Source: an uncultured Clostridia bacterium (lineage in GTDB: Bacteria; Bacillota; Clostridia; Peptostreptococcales; Anaerovoracaceae). From it: a DNA stretch of 46,476 bases. Where the stretch lies: positions 1 through 46,476 of the forward strand of contig CAMFZN010000004.1 in NCBI GenBank assembly GCA_946006945.1, given 5' to 3'. This document shows, piece by piece, positions 29,799 to 40,094 of this stretch. The notes below the pieces were generated by a model that was not told the origin of the DNA, did no database searches, and was given only the letters and a program-made list of their open reading frames with translations. How positions within the stretch are numbered: the stretch's first letter is position 1; each line of letters starts with the position of its first letter. The position numbers and the translations under genes were made by a program.

Positions 29799-31733
29799 CT
29801 ACCTCTCTCCCTTGCCTTCTTTTGTTCCAAAGAATTCGATTATGCTGTCTGCCGCAGCGCCGTTCATGCCTTCTACAGACATAAGCTCGCTTCGGCTCGC
29901 AGCCTTTATCTCATTGATGCTTCCGAAATACTTTAGAAGTGCTGTTCTCCTTCTAGGTCCTATTCCCGGGATGTCCTCGAGCGCAGACCTTATTGTTCTT
30001 TTGCCCCTGACACCTTTCATGAAGCTGATTGCGAATCTGTGAACCTCCTCCTGGACAGTTCCGGTATAACTGAACAGAACAGGATCCTCTCTCAGGTTAA
30101 TCTCGCTTCCATCCTCAAACACAATCGCCCTTGTTCTGTGAGCGTCATCCTTCGCCATTCCTGCAACCGGGATAGACATGCCATAGGCTTCGATTATTTT
30201 AATAACAGCGTGCACCTGCCCAAGGCCTCCATCAATCAACATGAGATCCGGGTATGTGATAAAGCCCTCATCTCCATTTCTGGCCCTTTTGAGTCTCCTG
30301 TAGATTACCTCCTGAAGGCTTCCGTAGTCGTCACCTTTAGAAGCTGTCTTAACCTTGAACTTTCTGTAATCGCTCTTAACAGGTTTTCTTCCTTCATAGA
30401 CAACCATGGCTCCAACAGTATCAAGTCCGTTCATGTTGGATATGTCATATGCCTCAATTCTGTACTCTCGGTCCTCATCCTCAGAAATCACTCTTGGAAC
30501 GCTTCCGCTTATCTCGCAGCATCGCTCGATAATACTCGTAATTCTGCTTCTCAGGAGGCTTTGCTTCTCCTTCTCTCTTTCCAGCCTGTCATCGAGGGAT
30601 TTGGCAAGTTCTATTGAATCTGACGATGCCATGCTGACAAGACTCTTCTTATCTCCCCTTTCAGGAACAAGAATTCTGGTCTTATGAAGGTAGTCATTGC
30701 CGGATGCCGCATTATCCTCGTTCACTCCGTTAAGCATCTCCTCAAGGAGACTCTGGTCATCGACCGGTGCTGAAAGAAGAATCTCCTTAGGCAGCCTCAT
30801 GGCTGACGGATAGTGCTGCTTGATAAAAGCAGATACTATGCCCTCTGCCGCCTTCCTCTCCTCTAGTGCAAAACCATTATCCCTTACCGGAATCACCTCA
30901 CGTCCCGTCATCTTGCCGTCTCTTACGTGATATAACGAAACAATGGCGTTGTTTTCTGATACAACAGGGATGAGAATATCCATGTCGCTATGCGAGGTAA
31001 GTGTTGCTCTCTGTGTCTCGCCGATAGTTCTAAGAGAGGTGATGTAGTCTCTGTATCTGGCTGCCTCCTCGAATTCGAGTCTGTCAGATGCATCAAGCAT
31101 TTTCTTCTCAAGCTTCTTTATTAGCGCCTGATCCTTGCCTCCAAGTATGTCCATAACCTCGTCAATCAGAGCTCTGTACTCAAGTCTGTTGACGCTTCCG
31201 AGACATACACCGGGACACTTTCCGATGTGATAATTAAGACACGGCCTTATTCCTTCACGAAATGTTATCTGCCTGCATTTCTTTAGCATATACATCTCGT
31301 CAATCAGCTTCAGCGTCTGACTGACAGCACCTGCGTCGGTATAAGGTCCGAAATACTTGTCTCCGTCACGCTCCACCTGTCTTGTCTTGTATACCCTTGG
31401 ATAAGGTTCGCTTAGGGTAACCTTGATATATGGATAGCTTTTGTCATCTTTAAGAAGAATGTTATACTTCGGCTTGTATTTCTTTATGAGATTGCACTCC
31501 AAAACCAGCGCTTCCATCTCAGTGGCACACTTTATGTAGTCAAATTCTGCAACCACACTTACCATCGCCCTGACCTTAGGATCGAGTGCCTGAGTGTTTC
31601 TGAAGTACTGCCTTACCCTGTTTCTGAGATTAATCGCCTTGCCGACATATATTATTTCTCCAAGGCTGTCCTTGTGCATGTATACACCAGGACAGGTTGG
31701 AAGCTTCTTAAGTTCCTCCTCAATGACAAACAT
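29799..31733 (-). CDS. uvrC: Excinuclease ABC subunit C
   Basis: LKKLPTCPGVYMHKDSLGEIIYVGKAINLRNRVRQYF, YDISNMNGLDTVGAMVVYEGRKPVKSDYRKFKVK, DLMLIDGGLGQVHAV, C-terminal HhH. Confidence 0.97.
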   Translation of the reverse strand: MFVIEEELKKLPTCPGVYMHKDSLGEIIYVGKAINLRNRVRQYFRNTQALDPKVRAMVSVVAEFDYIKCATEMEALVLECNLIKKYKPKYNILLKDDKSYPYIKVTLSEPYPRVYKTRQVERDGDKYFGPYTDAGAVSQTLKLIDEMYMLKKCRQITFREGIRPCLNYHIGKCPGVCLGSVNRLEYRALIDEVMDILGGKDQALIKKLEKKMLDASDRLEFEEAARYRDYITSLRTIGETQRATLTSHSDMDILIPVVSENNAIVSLYHVRDGKMTGREVIPVRDNGFALEERKAAEGIVSAFIKQHYPSAMRLPKEILLSAPVDDQSLLEEMLNGVNEDNAASGNDYLHKTRILVPERGDKKSLVSMASSDSIELAKSLDDRLEREKEKQSLLRSRITSIIERCCEISGSVPRVISEDEDREYRIEAYDISNMNGLDTVGAMVVYEGRKPVKSDYRKFKVKTASKGDDYGSLQEVIYRRLKRARNGDEGFITYPDLMLIDGGLGQVHAVIKIIEAYGMSIPVAGMAKDDAHRTRAIVFEDGSEINLREDPVLFSYTGTVQEEVHRFAISFMKGVRGKRTIRSALEDIPGIGPRRRTALLKYFGSINEIKAASRSELMSVEGMNGAAADSIIEFFGTKEGKGER

Positions 31734-33058
31734 CAGTGATATGTCCAGTTTCTTCTGGCTCTATCCTCCTCTATCGCCTTCTGTTTCATTGCAAGCTCAC
31801 GAATTCTGGCCTGCCTCTGTCTTTCCTTAATTCTGCGACGTTTTGCCCTTCTGATTCTTCCTCTGATGAAAAGAAAGAGAAGTGCCGCTGCTGCAGCTGC
31901 AATTCCTACGAAAGCAGCATTCGAAATGTATATATATGACGGGAACCAGCCCGTATTGATATCCTCATTTGTCACAACATCTACTGTGCCCTTAAGCTCA
32001 TCGGCTACATATATTCTGAATTCACCGATTTTGGTTCCCTTGCTGATAGGAGCCTTAAGTCTGTCCTGCATTACTACACGAGTCTGAACAAGGCTGGTGC
32101 TTCCTTCAGGAGGAACATAGGCATATCCCTTTGTCTTTGTATAGCCGCTGACTCTCACCTTTGCGCCATGCTTTACCATGACACTTCCGACTTTTTTGCC
32201 CGCCTTTACAATAACATCCTTGGATGCATTCTCATGTCCGTAATCAGTCAGAAGTGAAGCCTCCTTTGAAACGCCTTCCTTTGTGGTTCCGAGAGAAACA
32301 GCTATTATCTGCATTCCGTCGCGACGCGATATCATAACCGACTGATATGTCTTGCCGGCATTGTTAAGAGTTCCGGTAAGCGCACCCTCAAAGCCGTCAA
32401 TGTTTCCGCCTCCGCTGCCTTGCCTAAGTGCTTCAGAGATAAAAGGGTATCTCATCGCATATTGAGCAATTACCGCTATGTCATATGCTGATGAATACTG
32501 ATTGTTGTCGCCCTTGCCCGTCGGATTCATGAACTGAGTGTTCATAAGCTCAAGCTCCATAGCCTTTGAATTCATCTCGCTGACGAAAATCTCTTCCTTT
32601 GTTGCAGAATAAAGACTGAGTGCATATGCAGCTTCATCAGAATCTCTGGTGAGCATCGCTGTAAGAAGGTCGGATACCTTAACCTCCTGCCCCTTCTTAT
32701 ATATATCCCCAAGCTTATCTGCCTTGCTGCTTATGGTTACAATGTTGTTGTATTCTTTATCATCGTGCATATTGTCAATTACAACCATTGCTGTCATAAG
32801 CTTGACAAGATCTCCCGGAGGAAGCTTCCTGTCCTCATGTAATCCGTATACCACCTGACTCGTGGATCCGGAGAAGGAGACTGCACCGCTTGAGTGAATG
32901 TCACTCTCCTTAATATCAGCCTTTGATGCGCCAAAAACCGCATCAAAACTGATGGTGACCATCAGCATCAGCATAATCAGTATTGCTGCTATTGTGGTCA
33001 CCATCTCTTTAATCCTTTGAGAATATTCAGTTGAGAAATGATGAGTACTATTTCTCAT
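31733..33058 (-). CDS. DacA-like (D-alanyl-D-alanine carboxypeptidase, S11 fold) membrane protein with degenerate catalytic motifs (probable pseudoenzyme)
   Basis: Overall DacA layout (N-terminal signal/TM, KLPPGDLVKLMTAMVVID, MNSKAMELELMNTQFMNPTGKGDNNQYSSAYDIAVIAQYAM, C-terminal beta domain, TM, basic tail), but SxxK, SxN and KTG read DLVK, DSD and LTG. Confidence 0.85.
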   Translation of the reverse strand: MRNSTHHFSTEYSQRIKEMVTTIAAILIMLMLMVTISFDAVFGASKADIKESDIHSSGAVSFSGSTSQVVYGLHEDRKLPPGDLVKLMTAMVVIDNMHDDKEYNNIVTISSKADKLGDIYKKGQEVKVSDLLTAMLTRDSDEAAYALSLYSATKEEIFVSEMNSKAMELELMNTQFMNPTGKGDNNQYSSAYDIAVIAQYAMRYPFISEALRQGSGGGNIDGFEGALTGTLNNAGKTYQSVMISRRDGMQIIAVSLGTTKEGVSKEASLLTDYGHENASKDVIVKAGKKVGSVMVKHGAKVRVSGYTKTKGYAYVPPEGSTSLVQTRVVMQDRLKAPISKGTKIGEFRIYVADELKGTVDVVTNEDINTGWFPSYIYISNAAFVGIAAAAAALLFLFIRGRIRRAKRRRIKERQRQARIRELAMKQKAIEEDRARRNWTYH

Positions 33059-33087
33059 TAGAATTCCTTCCCTATTGTTTCAGTCAA

Positions 33088-34221
33088 TTATCCGAGCACT
33101 CTTGTTCTGATAACGTAAGGAGCCTCAAATACGTTAGGGCATCCTGACTTAACTGCGCAGATAACATATCCGTAGTCGCCTCTCTTGCCAGAAGCCATAT
33201 CTACGAGGCAATCTCCATAGAATGCCTTGAACTCCTCAGCCTTATCCTCTGCATCCTTGTAGAGAGCGCAGATTCTCTTTGTACCCTCGATGCAGTCAAG
33301 TGATACTGCAGGATAGTTAACTGAGCATCTGATGTTACCGCATCCGAGGTAATCCATAAGCTCCTCAGCAGCCATAACTGCGCAGTTCTCCTCAGCCTCA
33401 GCAGTTGATGCTCCAAGGTGTGGAGTTGCAACGATTCCAGGCACTCCGATTGTCTCCTCGTTAGCAAGGTCAGTCATGTATTTTCTGATCTTTCCTGTCT
33501 CAAGAGCAGCCTTGATGTCATCTACAACTACAAGGTCAGGTCTTGCGAAGTTAAGGATGATAGCTCCGTCCTTCATGTTAGCGATGAGATCCTTGTTGAT
33601 CATACCCTTAGTTGCAGGAAGTGATGGAACGTGGATTGATACGAAGTCACACTCCTTAACCATCTCTGCTACATCATCAAACATCTTTACATCAGCAGTA
33701 AGACATGGATGAGGTCTGAATGCCTCGTATCCGCATACCTTCATGCCGAGAGCCTCACATGAGTTGGCAATCTTAGCTCCGATAGCACCAAGTCCGATAA
33801 TACCGATAGTCTTGCCGAGAATCTCAGTTCCTGCGTAATTCTTCTTACCCTTCTCAACGTCTGATGATACATCATCACCCTCGAGAGTATTAGCCCATGC
33901 GATACCCTCATACATGTTTCTTGCGCCCATGATAAGAGCTGCAAGCACAAGCTCCTTAACTGCGTTTGAGTTAGCTCCAGGTGCGTTGAATACTACGATT
34001 CCCTGATCAGCGCACTTGTCGAGCGGAATATTGTTAACTCCTGCACCTGCTCTTCCGATAGCGAGCAGATTCTCAGAGAAATCCATGTCGTGCATCTTGA
34101 ATGATCTTACGATGATACCGTTAGCCTGATCTACATCATCTGTAAGAACATAATTCTCAGTAAGCTTAGAAAGACCTACCTGTGAAATGTTGTTGAGAGT
34201 ACCGATATAATACTTCTCCAT
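33088..34221 (-). CDS. 3-phosphoglycerate dehydrogenase-like D-2-hydroxyacid dehydrogenase (start at 34221 preferred)
   Basis: IGRAGAGVNNIPLDKCADQGIVVFNAPGANSNAVKELVLAAL, IGIIGLGAIGAKIANSCEALGMKV, ILNFARPDLV, TPHLGASTAEAEENC. Confidence 0.88.
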   Translation of the reverse strand: MEKYYIGTLNNISQVGLSKLTENYVLTDDVDQANGIIVRSFKMHDMDFSENLLAIGRAGAGVNNIPLDKCADQGIVVFNAPGANSNAVKELVLAALIMGARNMYEGIAWANTLEGDDVSSDVEKGKKNYAGTEILGKTIGIIGLGAIGAKIANSCEALGMKVCGYEAFRPHPCLTADVKMFDDVAEMVKECDFVSIHVPSLPATKGMINKDLIANMKDGAIILNFARPDLVVVDDIKAALETGKIRKYMTDLANEETIGVPGIVATPHLGASTAEAEENCAVMAAEELMDYLGCGNIRCSVNYPAVSLDCIEGTKRICALYKDAEDKAEEFKAFYGDCLVDMASGKRGDYGYVICAVKSGCPNVFEAPYVIRTRVLG

Positions 34222-34281
34222 GTCTCTGTACCTCCTGTTTTTCAAGAAACTGTTACTAATTACGTATCTGTTAGTATATCA

Positions 34282-35472
34282 TTATTTAATATATTCTGCC
34301 ATAACTTCACCGAGAATCTTCATTCCCTCCTCCATCTGCTCGTCTGAGCTGTTGGAATAATTGATTCTCATTGTTCTTACATCTCTTTCATACTCATAGA
34401 AAGGATCTCCTGCAACTACAGCAACCTTCCTCTTAAGAGCTGCATTCTGAACATCTACCGCCTTTACTCCCTCAGGAAGAGTAACCCAGAGGAACATTCC
34501 GCCCTCAGGTCTTGTGAACTCAACACCCTCAGGAAGATACTTCTCCATGCATGCCATCATGCGGTTGGCCTTCTCTCCGTACACAGCAGCAGCCTTTCTG
34601 ATCTGCTCGTCGAGGTCGTTATCCTCAAGATACTGATCCATTAGCATCTGTCCGAAGATGTTGGTGTGAAGATCGAGAGCAGACTTGTACATTACAAGCT
34701 TGTCTCTAAGCTCCTTGTTAGGGCATGCAATCCAGCCTATTCTCATTCCCGGTGATACAATCTTTGAGAATGTTCCAAGAGCACAGCACTGCTCGCCGAG
34801 GTAGTATGCAAGGGAATTTCCCGACTTGCCTGTGAATCTCAGCTCTCCGTATGGATTGTCCTCCAGAAGAACTGTATCTGTTCCCTTAAGCGCCTCTGCA
34901 AGAGCCGCTCTTGTCTCTTCCTTGTATGTGAGTCCTGTAGGATTCTGGAAGTTAGGAATAATATACATGAACTTTGGATTATGATCCTTTAGAAGCTCCA
35001 CAAGCTGCTCGACGTCAAGTCCGTCCTCATTCAGATCTACTGTCAGAACCTTAGGATCATAGTGATGGAAAACCTGAAGTGCTGCAAGATAGCTTGGATT
35101 CTCAACAACTATCTCATCACCCGGATCAACCAGAGAAGCTGCTACAAGGTCAAGTGCCTGCTGCGAGCCTGCTGTGATGATGATGTCATCAGCACTGTAC
35201 TCGATTCCCATTGTCTTCTTATATCTGTCGGCAATCTTCTGTCTGAGAGGAAGAAATCCCTGTGCCTGGCTGTACTGAAGAGCCACATATCCGAACTTCT
35301 CAAACACCTTCTTTGATGCCTCTGATACCTCCTCAACAGGAAGTGTTGTCGGATTAGGAAGTCCGCCGGCGAACGAAATGGTCGATGGATCTGATGCAGC
35401 TGATAGTATTACCTCCAGGAATTCTCCGGGAAAATCTCTTTTCTTTACTCTTTCCGAAAGCTGTGGTTTCAT
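34282..35472 (-). CDS. PLP-dependent class I/II aminotransferase (2-aminoadipate aminotransferase/LysN-like)
   Basis: TISFAGGLPNPTTLPVEEV, IITAGSQQALDLVAASLVDPGDEIVVENPSYLAALQVF, YIIPNFQNPTGLT, LGTFSKIVSPGMRIGW. Confidence 0.88.
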   Translation of the reverse strand: MKPQLSERVKKRDFPGEFLEVILSAASDPSTISFAGGLPNPTTLPVEEVSEASKKVFEKFGYVALQYSQAQGFLPLRQKIADRYKKTMGIEYSADDIIITAGSQQALDLVAASLVDPGDEIVVENPSYLAALQVFHHYDPKVLTVDLNEDGLDVEQLVELLKDHNPKFMYIIPNFQNPTGLTYKEETRAALAEALKGTDTVLLEDNPYGELRFTGKSGNSLAYYLGEQCCALGTFSKIVSPGMRIGWIACPNKELRDKLVMYKSALDLHTNIFGQMLMDQYLEDNDLDEQIRKAAAVYGEKANRMMACMEKYLPEGVEFTRPEGGMFLWVTLPEGVKAVDVQNAALKRKVAVVAGDPFYEYERDVRTMRINYSNSSDEQMEEGMKILGEVMAEYIK

Positions 35473-35496
35473 TATTTGTTCCTCCTATTATTGGTA

Positions 35497-36798
35497 TTAT
35501 TCAGCCGATGCCAGATAGTCGACAAACTGTCTTGCCGTCCTGCATGACACTCCGCCGTGTCTTATCTCCCAGGCGTCCGCCTTGACAAGCAGTTCCTGCT
35601 CATCCATGTCTATTCCCTCCTCCTCTGCAAGGCTCCTTACTATCTCGTGATACTCTGCCCTGTCCGGTGAAGGGAAATATATTGTCACTCCGAACCTGCT
35701 CGAAAGAGATGTCTTCTCCTCGACAGTATCGGATCTGTGAATATCCTCGTTGTGAGTCATGTCGTTTTTGTCAGACCACGTCTCCCTTATAAGATGCCTT
35801 CTGTTCGATGTTGCATAAATCAGAATGTTATCCGACTTCACTTCCATGTCTCCTTCGATGACCGCCTTCAGGTACTTATACTCAATCTCAAATTCCTCGA
35901 AGGAAAGATCATCTATGAACAGGATGAACCTGTAATTCCTGTTCTTTATCGCTCCTATAATTTCACTGATATATTTGAACTGATGCTTGTGAACCTCTAT
36001 GATTCTAAGGCCCCTGTGTGCATATTCGTTAAGAAGTGCCTTTATGCTTGTGGACTTACCCGAGCCGCTGTCTCCATACAGAAGCACATTGTTGGCAGGT
36101 CTTCCTTCAATGAAGGCAAGGGTATTTCTAATCAGTGCACCCTTCTGAAGCTCATAGCCTACCATATCGGCAAATGTTACCTCATCAATAGCCCTTATTG
36201 GTTTGAACAGTCTATGGTCATTATCATCATCGGCAATTCTGAAAGCGTCATTATAAGCATATTCCCCGGTTCCACGGATGAAGTACTGTTCATCAAGCAC
36301 TTTCTTGAAAGCCTCATCACTCTTCACATCGTGAAGCTGTGACAGTACCTCACTTATTATTTCGCCTGCAGCACCTGCGTGCTCCGAGCTTCTCGCATCA
36401 TTTCTGAAATGCAGAATCTCCTCTATCAGACTGTCATCGACATGCTTTCTGAATTCCTCGAAGTCGTAATCCATCAGCCTTCTCATTATGGCAAAATCAT
36501 CTTTGGCCAGAATCGAGAATGAATCCTCAGATGGAATCTTTCTCTCTCTTGAGAGTGTATATGCATTCTCATCTGTAAGCATATGACTGACCAGATAGTT
36601 CTCCCAGAGGTTGCCGTCAATTCCCTTATCAAGAGAAAAGGCAATCAGCTCCTTCATTACCGAAAGAACGGCAGCCGCAGCCTCGCTCTCATCGAGCATT
36701 CCGCTTCGGCACCGTTCTTCAGCTTCAATCATTTCATTCAGAATGCTGCCCCGAGAAGGTCTGAAGAACAGAAGTCTGTTTGTTTCTTCTCTAAGCAT
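35497..36798 (-). CDS. DUF815-type AAA ATP-binding protein
   Basis: NVLLYGDSGSGKSTSIKALLNEYAHRGLRIIEVHKHQFKYISEII, FILFIDDLSFEEFEIEYKYLKAVIEGDMEVKSDNILIYATSNRRHLIRETW, SLSSRFGVTIYFPSPD. Confidence 0.88.
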   Translation of the reverse strand: MLREETNRLLFFRPSRGSILNEMIEAEERCRSGMLDESEAAAAVLSVMKELIAFSLDKGIDGNLWENYLVSHMLTDENAYTLSRERKIPSEDSFSILAKDDFAIMRRLMDYDFEEFRKHVDDSLIEEILHFRNDARSSEHAGAAGEIISEVLSQLHDVKSDEAFKKVLDEQYFIRGTGEYAYNDAFRIADDDNDHRLFKPIRAIDEVTFADMVGYELQKGALIRNTLAFIEGRPANNVLLYGDSGSGKSTSIKALLNEYAHRGLRIIEVHKHQFKYISEIIGAIKNRNYRFILFIDDLSFEEFEIEYKYLKAVIEGDMEVKSDNILIYATSNRRHLIRETWSDKNDMTHNEDIHRSDTVEEKTSLSSRFGVTIYFPSPDRAEYHEIVRSLAEEEGIDMDEQELLVKADAWEIRHGGVSCRTARQFVDYLASAE

Positions 36799-36825
36799 AT
36801 TCTCTCCTGTAATCTGTTTTCCGCT

Positions 36826-38490
36826 CTACGGCTCAAGTATTGCACCCTTGTCTGCAGAGGTTACCATCTTGGCGTATCTTGCAAGGTATCCTGTCTTGAT
36901 TCTTGGCTCAGGGCATACCCATGAAGCTCTTCTTCTCTCAAGCTCTTCATCTGATACCTTAAGCTCAATTGTGCATTCCTTAATGTTGATATGAATGAGG
37001 TCTCCCTCGTTAACAAGCGCAATGTTGCCTCCGGCAGCAGCCTCAGGACTGACATGTCCTATCGATGCGCCTCTTGTGGCACCGGAGAATCTTCCGTCAG
37101 TAATGAGAGCAACACTCTCGCCGAGTCCCATTCCGCAGATTGCGGAGGTAGGATTGAGCATCTCTCTCATTCCCGGTCCTCCCTTAGGACCCTCGTATCT
37201 GATTACAACAACATCACCGGGATTAATCTTCTTAGCATAAATTGCCTCGATAGCCTCATCCTCGCTGTCAAATACTCTCGCAGGACCCTCGTGCTCCATC
37301 ATCTTCGGAGATACTGCAGACTGCTTTACTACGCAGCCGTCTACAGCAAGATTGCCCTTTAGTACTGCAATTCCTCCGTTTTCTGAGTAAGGATTCTCAA
37401 CCGGTCTGATAATCTCAGTGTTTCTGTTAACAACACCCTTGAGGTTCTCCTCTACAGTTGATCCTGTTGCAGTGATAAGGTCTGTGTGGAGAAGGTTTCT
37501 CTTAGTAAGCTCCTTCATTACAGCATATACACCGCCTGCCGCATCGAGATCCTCCATGAATGTGTCTCCTGCAGGAGCGAGGTGGCAGAGGTTAGGTGTT
37601 TTTGCACTGATAGAATTTGATTTGTCGAGATCAATTGTTACGCCTGCCTCGTGAGCAATAGCAGGAAGGTGAAGCATTGTGTTGGTGCTGCATCCAAGAG
37701 CCATGTCTACGGTCTCGGCATTATCAAAGGCCTTCTCTGTAAGAATATCTCTTGGTCTTATATCCTTCTCAACAAGCTCCATGATCTTCATGCCTGTTTC
37801 CTTGGCAAGTCTTATTCTTGCAGAATATACTGCCGGTATTGTTCCATTGCCGCGAAGTGACATTCCGATTGCCTCTGTAAGGCAGTTCATTGAGTTCGCA
37901 GTATACATTCCAGAACAGCTTCCGCAGGTAGGACATGCATTCTTTGTATAATCGTCCACGCCCTCCTCGTCTAGGCTTCCAGCATGATAAGCTCCTACAG
38001 CCTCAAACATGTGGCTCAGGCAGGTTCTTCTTCCATCCTGAAGACGTCCCGCAAGCATAGGGCCGCCTGAACAGAAAATCGTAGGAATGTTAAGTCTTGC
38101 TGCCGCCATAAGAAGGCCCGGAACATTCTTGTCACAGTTAGGAACCATAACAAGGCCGTCGAACTGGTGAGCCATGACCATGGACTCAGTTGAATCGGCG
38201 ATAAGGTCTCTTGTAACAAGTGAATACTTCATTCCCTCGTGTCCCATGGCAATTCCGTCACATACAGCGATTGCAGGAAACATCACAGGTGTTCCTCCTG
38301 CAGCCCTGATTCCTGCCTTTACAGCCTCAGTAATCTTGTCGAGGTTCATATGGCCCGGAACTATTTCATTATATGAGCTTACTACACCGATAAGCGGTCT
38401 TGAAAGCTCCTCATCTGTATAACCGAGAGCGTAGAGAAGGCTCCTGTTAGGAGTCCTCTCTACACCCTTCTTAATTACGTCTGAACGCAT
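36826..38490 (-). CDS. ilvD: Dihydroxy-acid dehydratase
   Basis: [81 protein letters not shown]. Confidence 0.97.
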   Translation of the reverse strand: MRSDVIKKGVERTPNRSLLYALGYTDEELSRPLIGVVSSYNEIVPGHMNLDKITEAVKAGIRAAGGTPVMFPAIAVCDGIAMGHEGMKYSLVTRDLIADSTESMVMAHQFDGLVMVPNCDKNVPGLLMAAARLNIPTIFCSGGPMLAGRLQDGRRTCLSHMFEAVGAYHAGSLDEEGVDDYTKNACPTCGSCSGMYTANSMNCLTEAIGMSLRGNGTIPAVYSARIRLAKETGMKIMELVEKDIRPRDILTEKAFDNAETVDMALGCSTNTMLHLPAIAHEAGVTIDLDKSNSISAKTPNLCHLAPAGDTFMEDLDAAGGVYAVMKELTKRNLLHTDLITATGSTVEENLKGVVNRNTEIIRPVENPYSENGGIAVLKGNLAVDGCVVKQSAVSPKMMEHEGPARVFDSEDEAIEAIYAKKINPGDVVVIRYEGPKGGPGMREMLNPTSAICGMGLGESVALITDGRFSGATRGASIGHVSPEAAAGGNIALVNEGDLIHINIKECTIELKVSDEELERRRASWVCPEPRIKTGYLARYAKMVTSADKGAILEP

Positions 38491-38516
38491 CTATTATCTC
38501 CTTCATCTTCCCTGGA

Positions 38517-39545
38517 TTAGTTAGAAGCATTATCGAGATCCTTGTCTCCGTCCTGAGTGTCCTTCCAGAGCATGTTGTCACGAAGCTCCTTACCTACTAC
38601 CTCCATTGGGTGCTTAGCAAGAAGGTTTCTCTTTGAGTTGAAGAATGTTCTTCCATTCTTGTTCTCAGCAATCCACTTTCCGGCAAAAGTTCCGTCCTGA
38701 ATGTCTGCAAGAACTTTTCTCATGTTAGCCTTGATCTCATCGTGAGGAAGAACTCTTGGTCCTGATACGTACTCACCGAACTCAGCTGTGTCTGAAATTG
38801 AGTAGTTCATTGCAGCAACTCCGCCCTTGTTGATAAGGTCGATGATGAGCTTCATCTCGTGGATGCACTCGAAGTAAGCATTCTCAGGCTGATATCCTGC
38901 CTCAACTAGAACCTCGAAGCCGCACTGCATGAGGTCAACAACTCCACCGCACAGAACTGTCTGCTCACCGAAGAGGTCTGTCTCAGTTTCCTCGTACATT
39001 GTAGTCTCCATGATTCCTGCACGAGCTCCGCCGATTCCTGCGATATAAGCAAGAGCGATATCCATGCACTTTCCTGTTGCATCCTGCTCACATGCTACGA
39101 GGCAAGGAACTCCCTTTCCTGCAACATACTGAGATCTTACAGTGTGTCCAGGTCCCTTTGGAGCAGCCATGAATACGTCGATGTCAGCTGCAGGCTGAAT
39201 CTGCTGGTAACGAATGTTGAAGCCGTGTGCAAAAGCAACTGCTGAACCAGGTCTGATGTTGCCGGCAACCTGCTCATTGTAGATGTCCGCTGCTCTCTCG
39301 TCGTTAACGAGCATCATCACGATATCAGCCTTTGCTGCTGCCTCTGCAACAGTGTATACATCAAAGCCATCCTCAACTGCCTTGTTCCAGCTCTTTCCAG
39401 GACGAAGTCCCATAATAACGTTGCAGCCTGAATCTCTAAGGTTCAAAGCATGAGCGTGTCCCTGTGAACCGTAACCGATAATTGCGATGGTCTTTCCATC
39501 AAGTGCGTTAAGATCACAATCCTTCTCATAATACATTTTTGCCAT
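38517..39545 (-). CDS. ilvC: Ketol-acid reductoisomerase (start at 39545 preferred)
   Basis: [85 protein letters not shown]. Confidence 0.97.
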   Translation of the reverse strand: MAKMYYEKDCDLNALDGKTIAIIGYGSQGHAHALNLRDSGCNVIMGLRPGKSWNKAVEDGFDVYTVAEAAAKADIVMMLVNDERAADIYNEQVAGNIRPGSAVAFAHGFNIRYQQIQPAADIDVFMAAPKGPGHTVRSQYVAGKGVPCLVACEQDATGKCMDIALAYIAGIGGARAGIMETTMYEETETDLFGEQTVLCGGVVDLMQCGFEVLVEAGYQPENAYFECIHEMKLIIDLINKGGVAAMNYSISDTAEFGEYVSGPRVLPHDEIKANMRKVLADIQDGTFAGKWIAENKNGRTFFNSKRNLLAKHPMEVVGKELRDNMLWKDTQDGDKDLDNASN

Positions 39546-40083
39546 AATCAAATTCTCCTTTTTCCTTAGTATCTTCATCAATGGTATTCATGCCTCTTTC
39601 GAGTGCAACAATGCCAGTACGAACAAGTTCAAGAATATTGCAGTGATCGAGCATCTCCTCAATCGCCGAATTCTTGTCATTATCTCCAACTACCGCGAGC
39701 GTAATCGACTGGGTTGATACATCTATCGTATTCGCTCTGAAGATGTTGGCTATCTGTACAACCTCGTTTCTTGCTGCGCTGTCAGGTGTTGCCACCTTGA
39801 TCAGCAGAAGCTCTCTCTTAATCGAGTTGTCCCTGTTAAGAAGCTTTACCGAGTGAACAGGCAGAAGCTTTCTCAGCTGATTGCAGAGAAGCTGCGCTCT
39901 CTCAAGATCGGTAAGAACCTCTATTGTAATTCTTGATATTGTAGAATCGTGTGTTACTCCTACAGCAAGTGACTCAATATTGTATCCTTTTCTTGTGAAC
40001 ATTCTGGATACCTGTGACAGTACACCCGCCTCATTATCTACAAGAACGGCAAGTGTATGAATTCTCTTCTCGCTATTATCCAT
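39526..40083 (-). CDS. ilvN: Acetolactate synthase small (regulatory) subunit
   Basis: [51 protein letters not shown] domain. Confidence 0.94.
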   Translation of the reverse strand: MDNSEKRIHTLAVLVDNEAGVLSQVSRMFTRKGYNIESLAVGVTHDSTISRITIEVLTDLERAQLLCNQLRKLLPVHSVKLLNRDNSIKRELLLIKVATPDSAARNEVVQIANIFRANTIDVSTQSITLAVVGDNDKNSAIEEMLDHCNILELVRTGIVALERGMNTIDEDTKEKGEFDYGKNVL

Positions 40084-40094
40084 AAGTGCCCTCC

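Noticed and set aside
29724-29830. Inverted repeats aaggcttcaga/tctgaagaagcctt and aaggcaagg/ccttgcctt between convergent genes
   Set aside because: Plausible as terminator structure, but stems are bulged or widely spaced, one arm lies in the uvrC end, and there is no clear T-tract; not strong enough to call.
38517-39545. Unusual cofactor loop in IlvC (GLRPGKSW)
   Set aside because: The loop retains Arg and Ser consistent with ordinary NADPH-type enzymes; no firm case for altered cofactor specificity.
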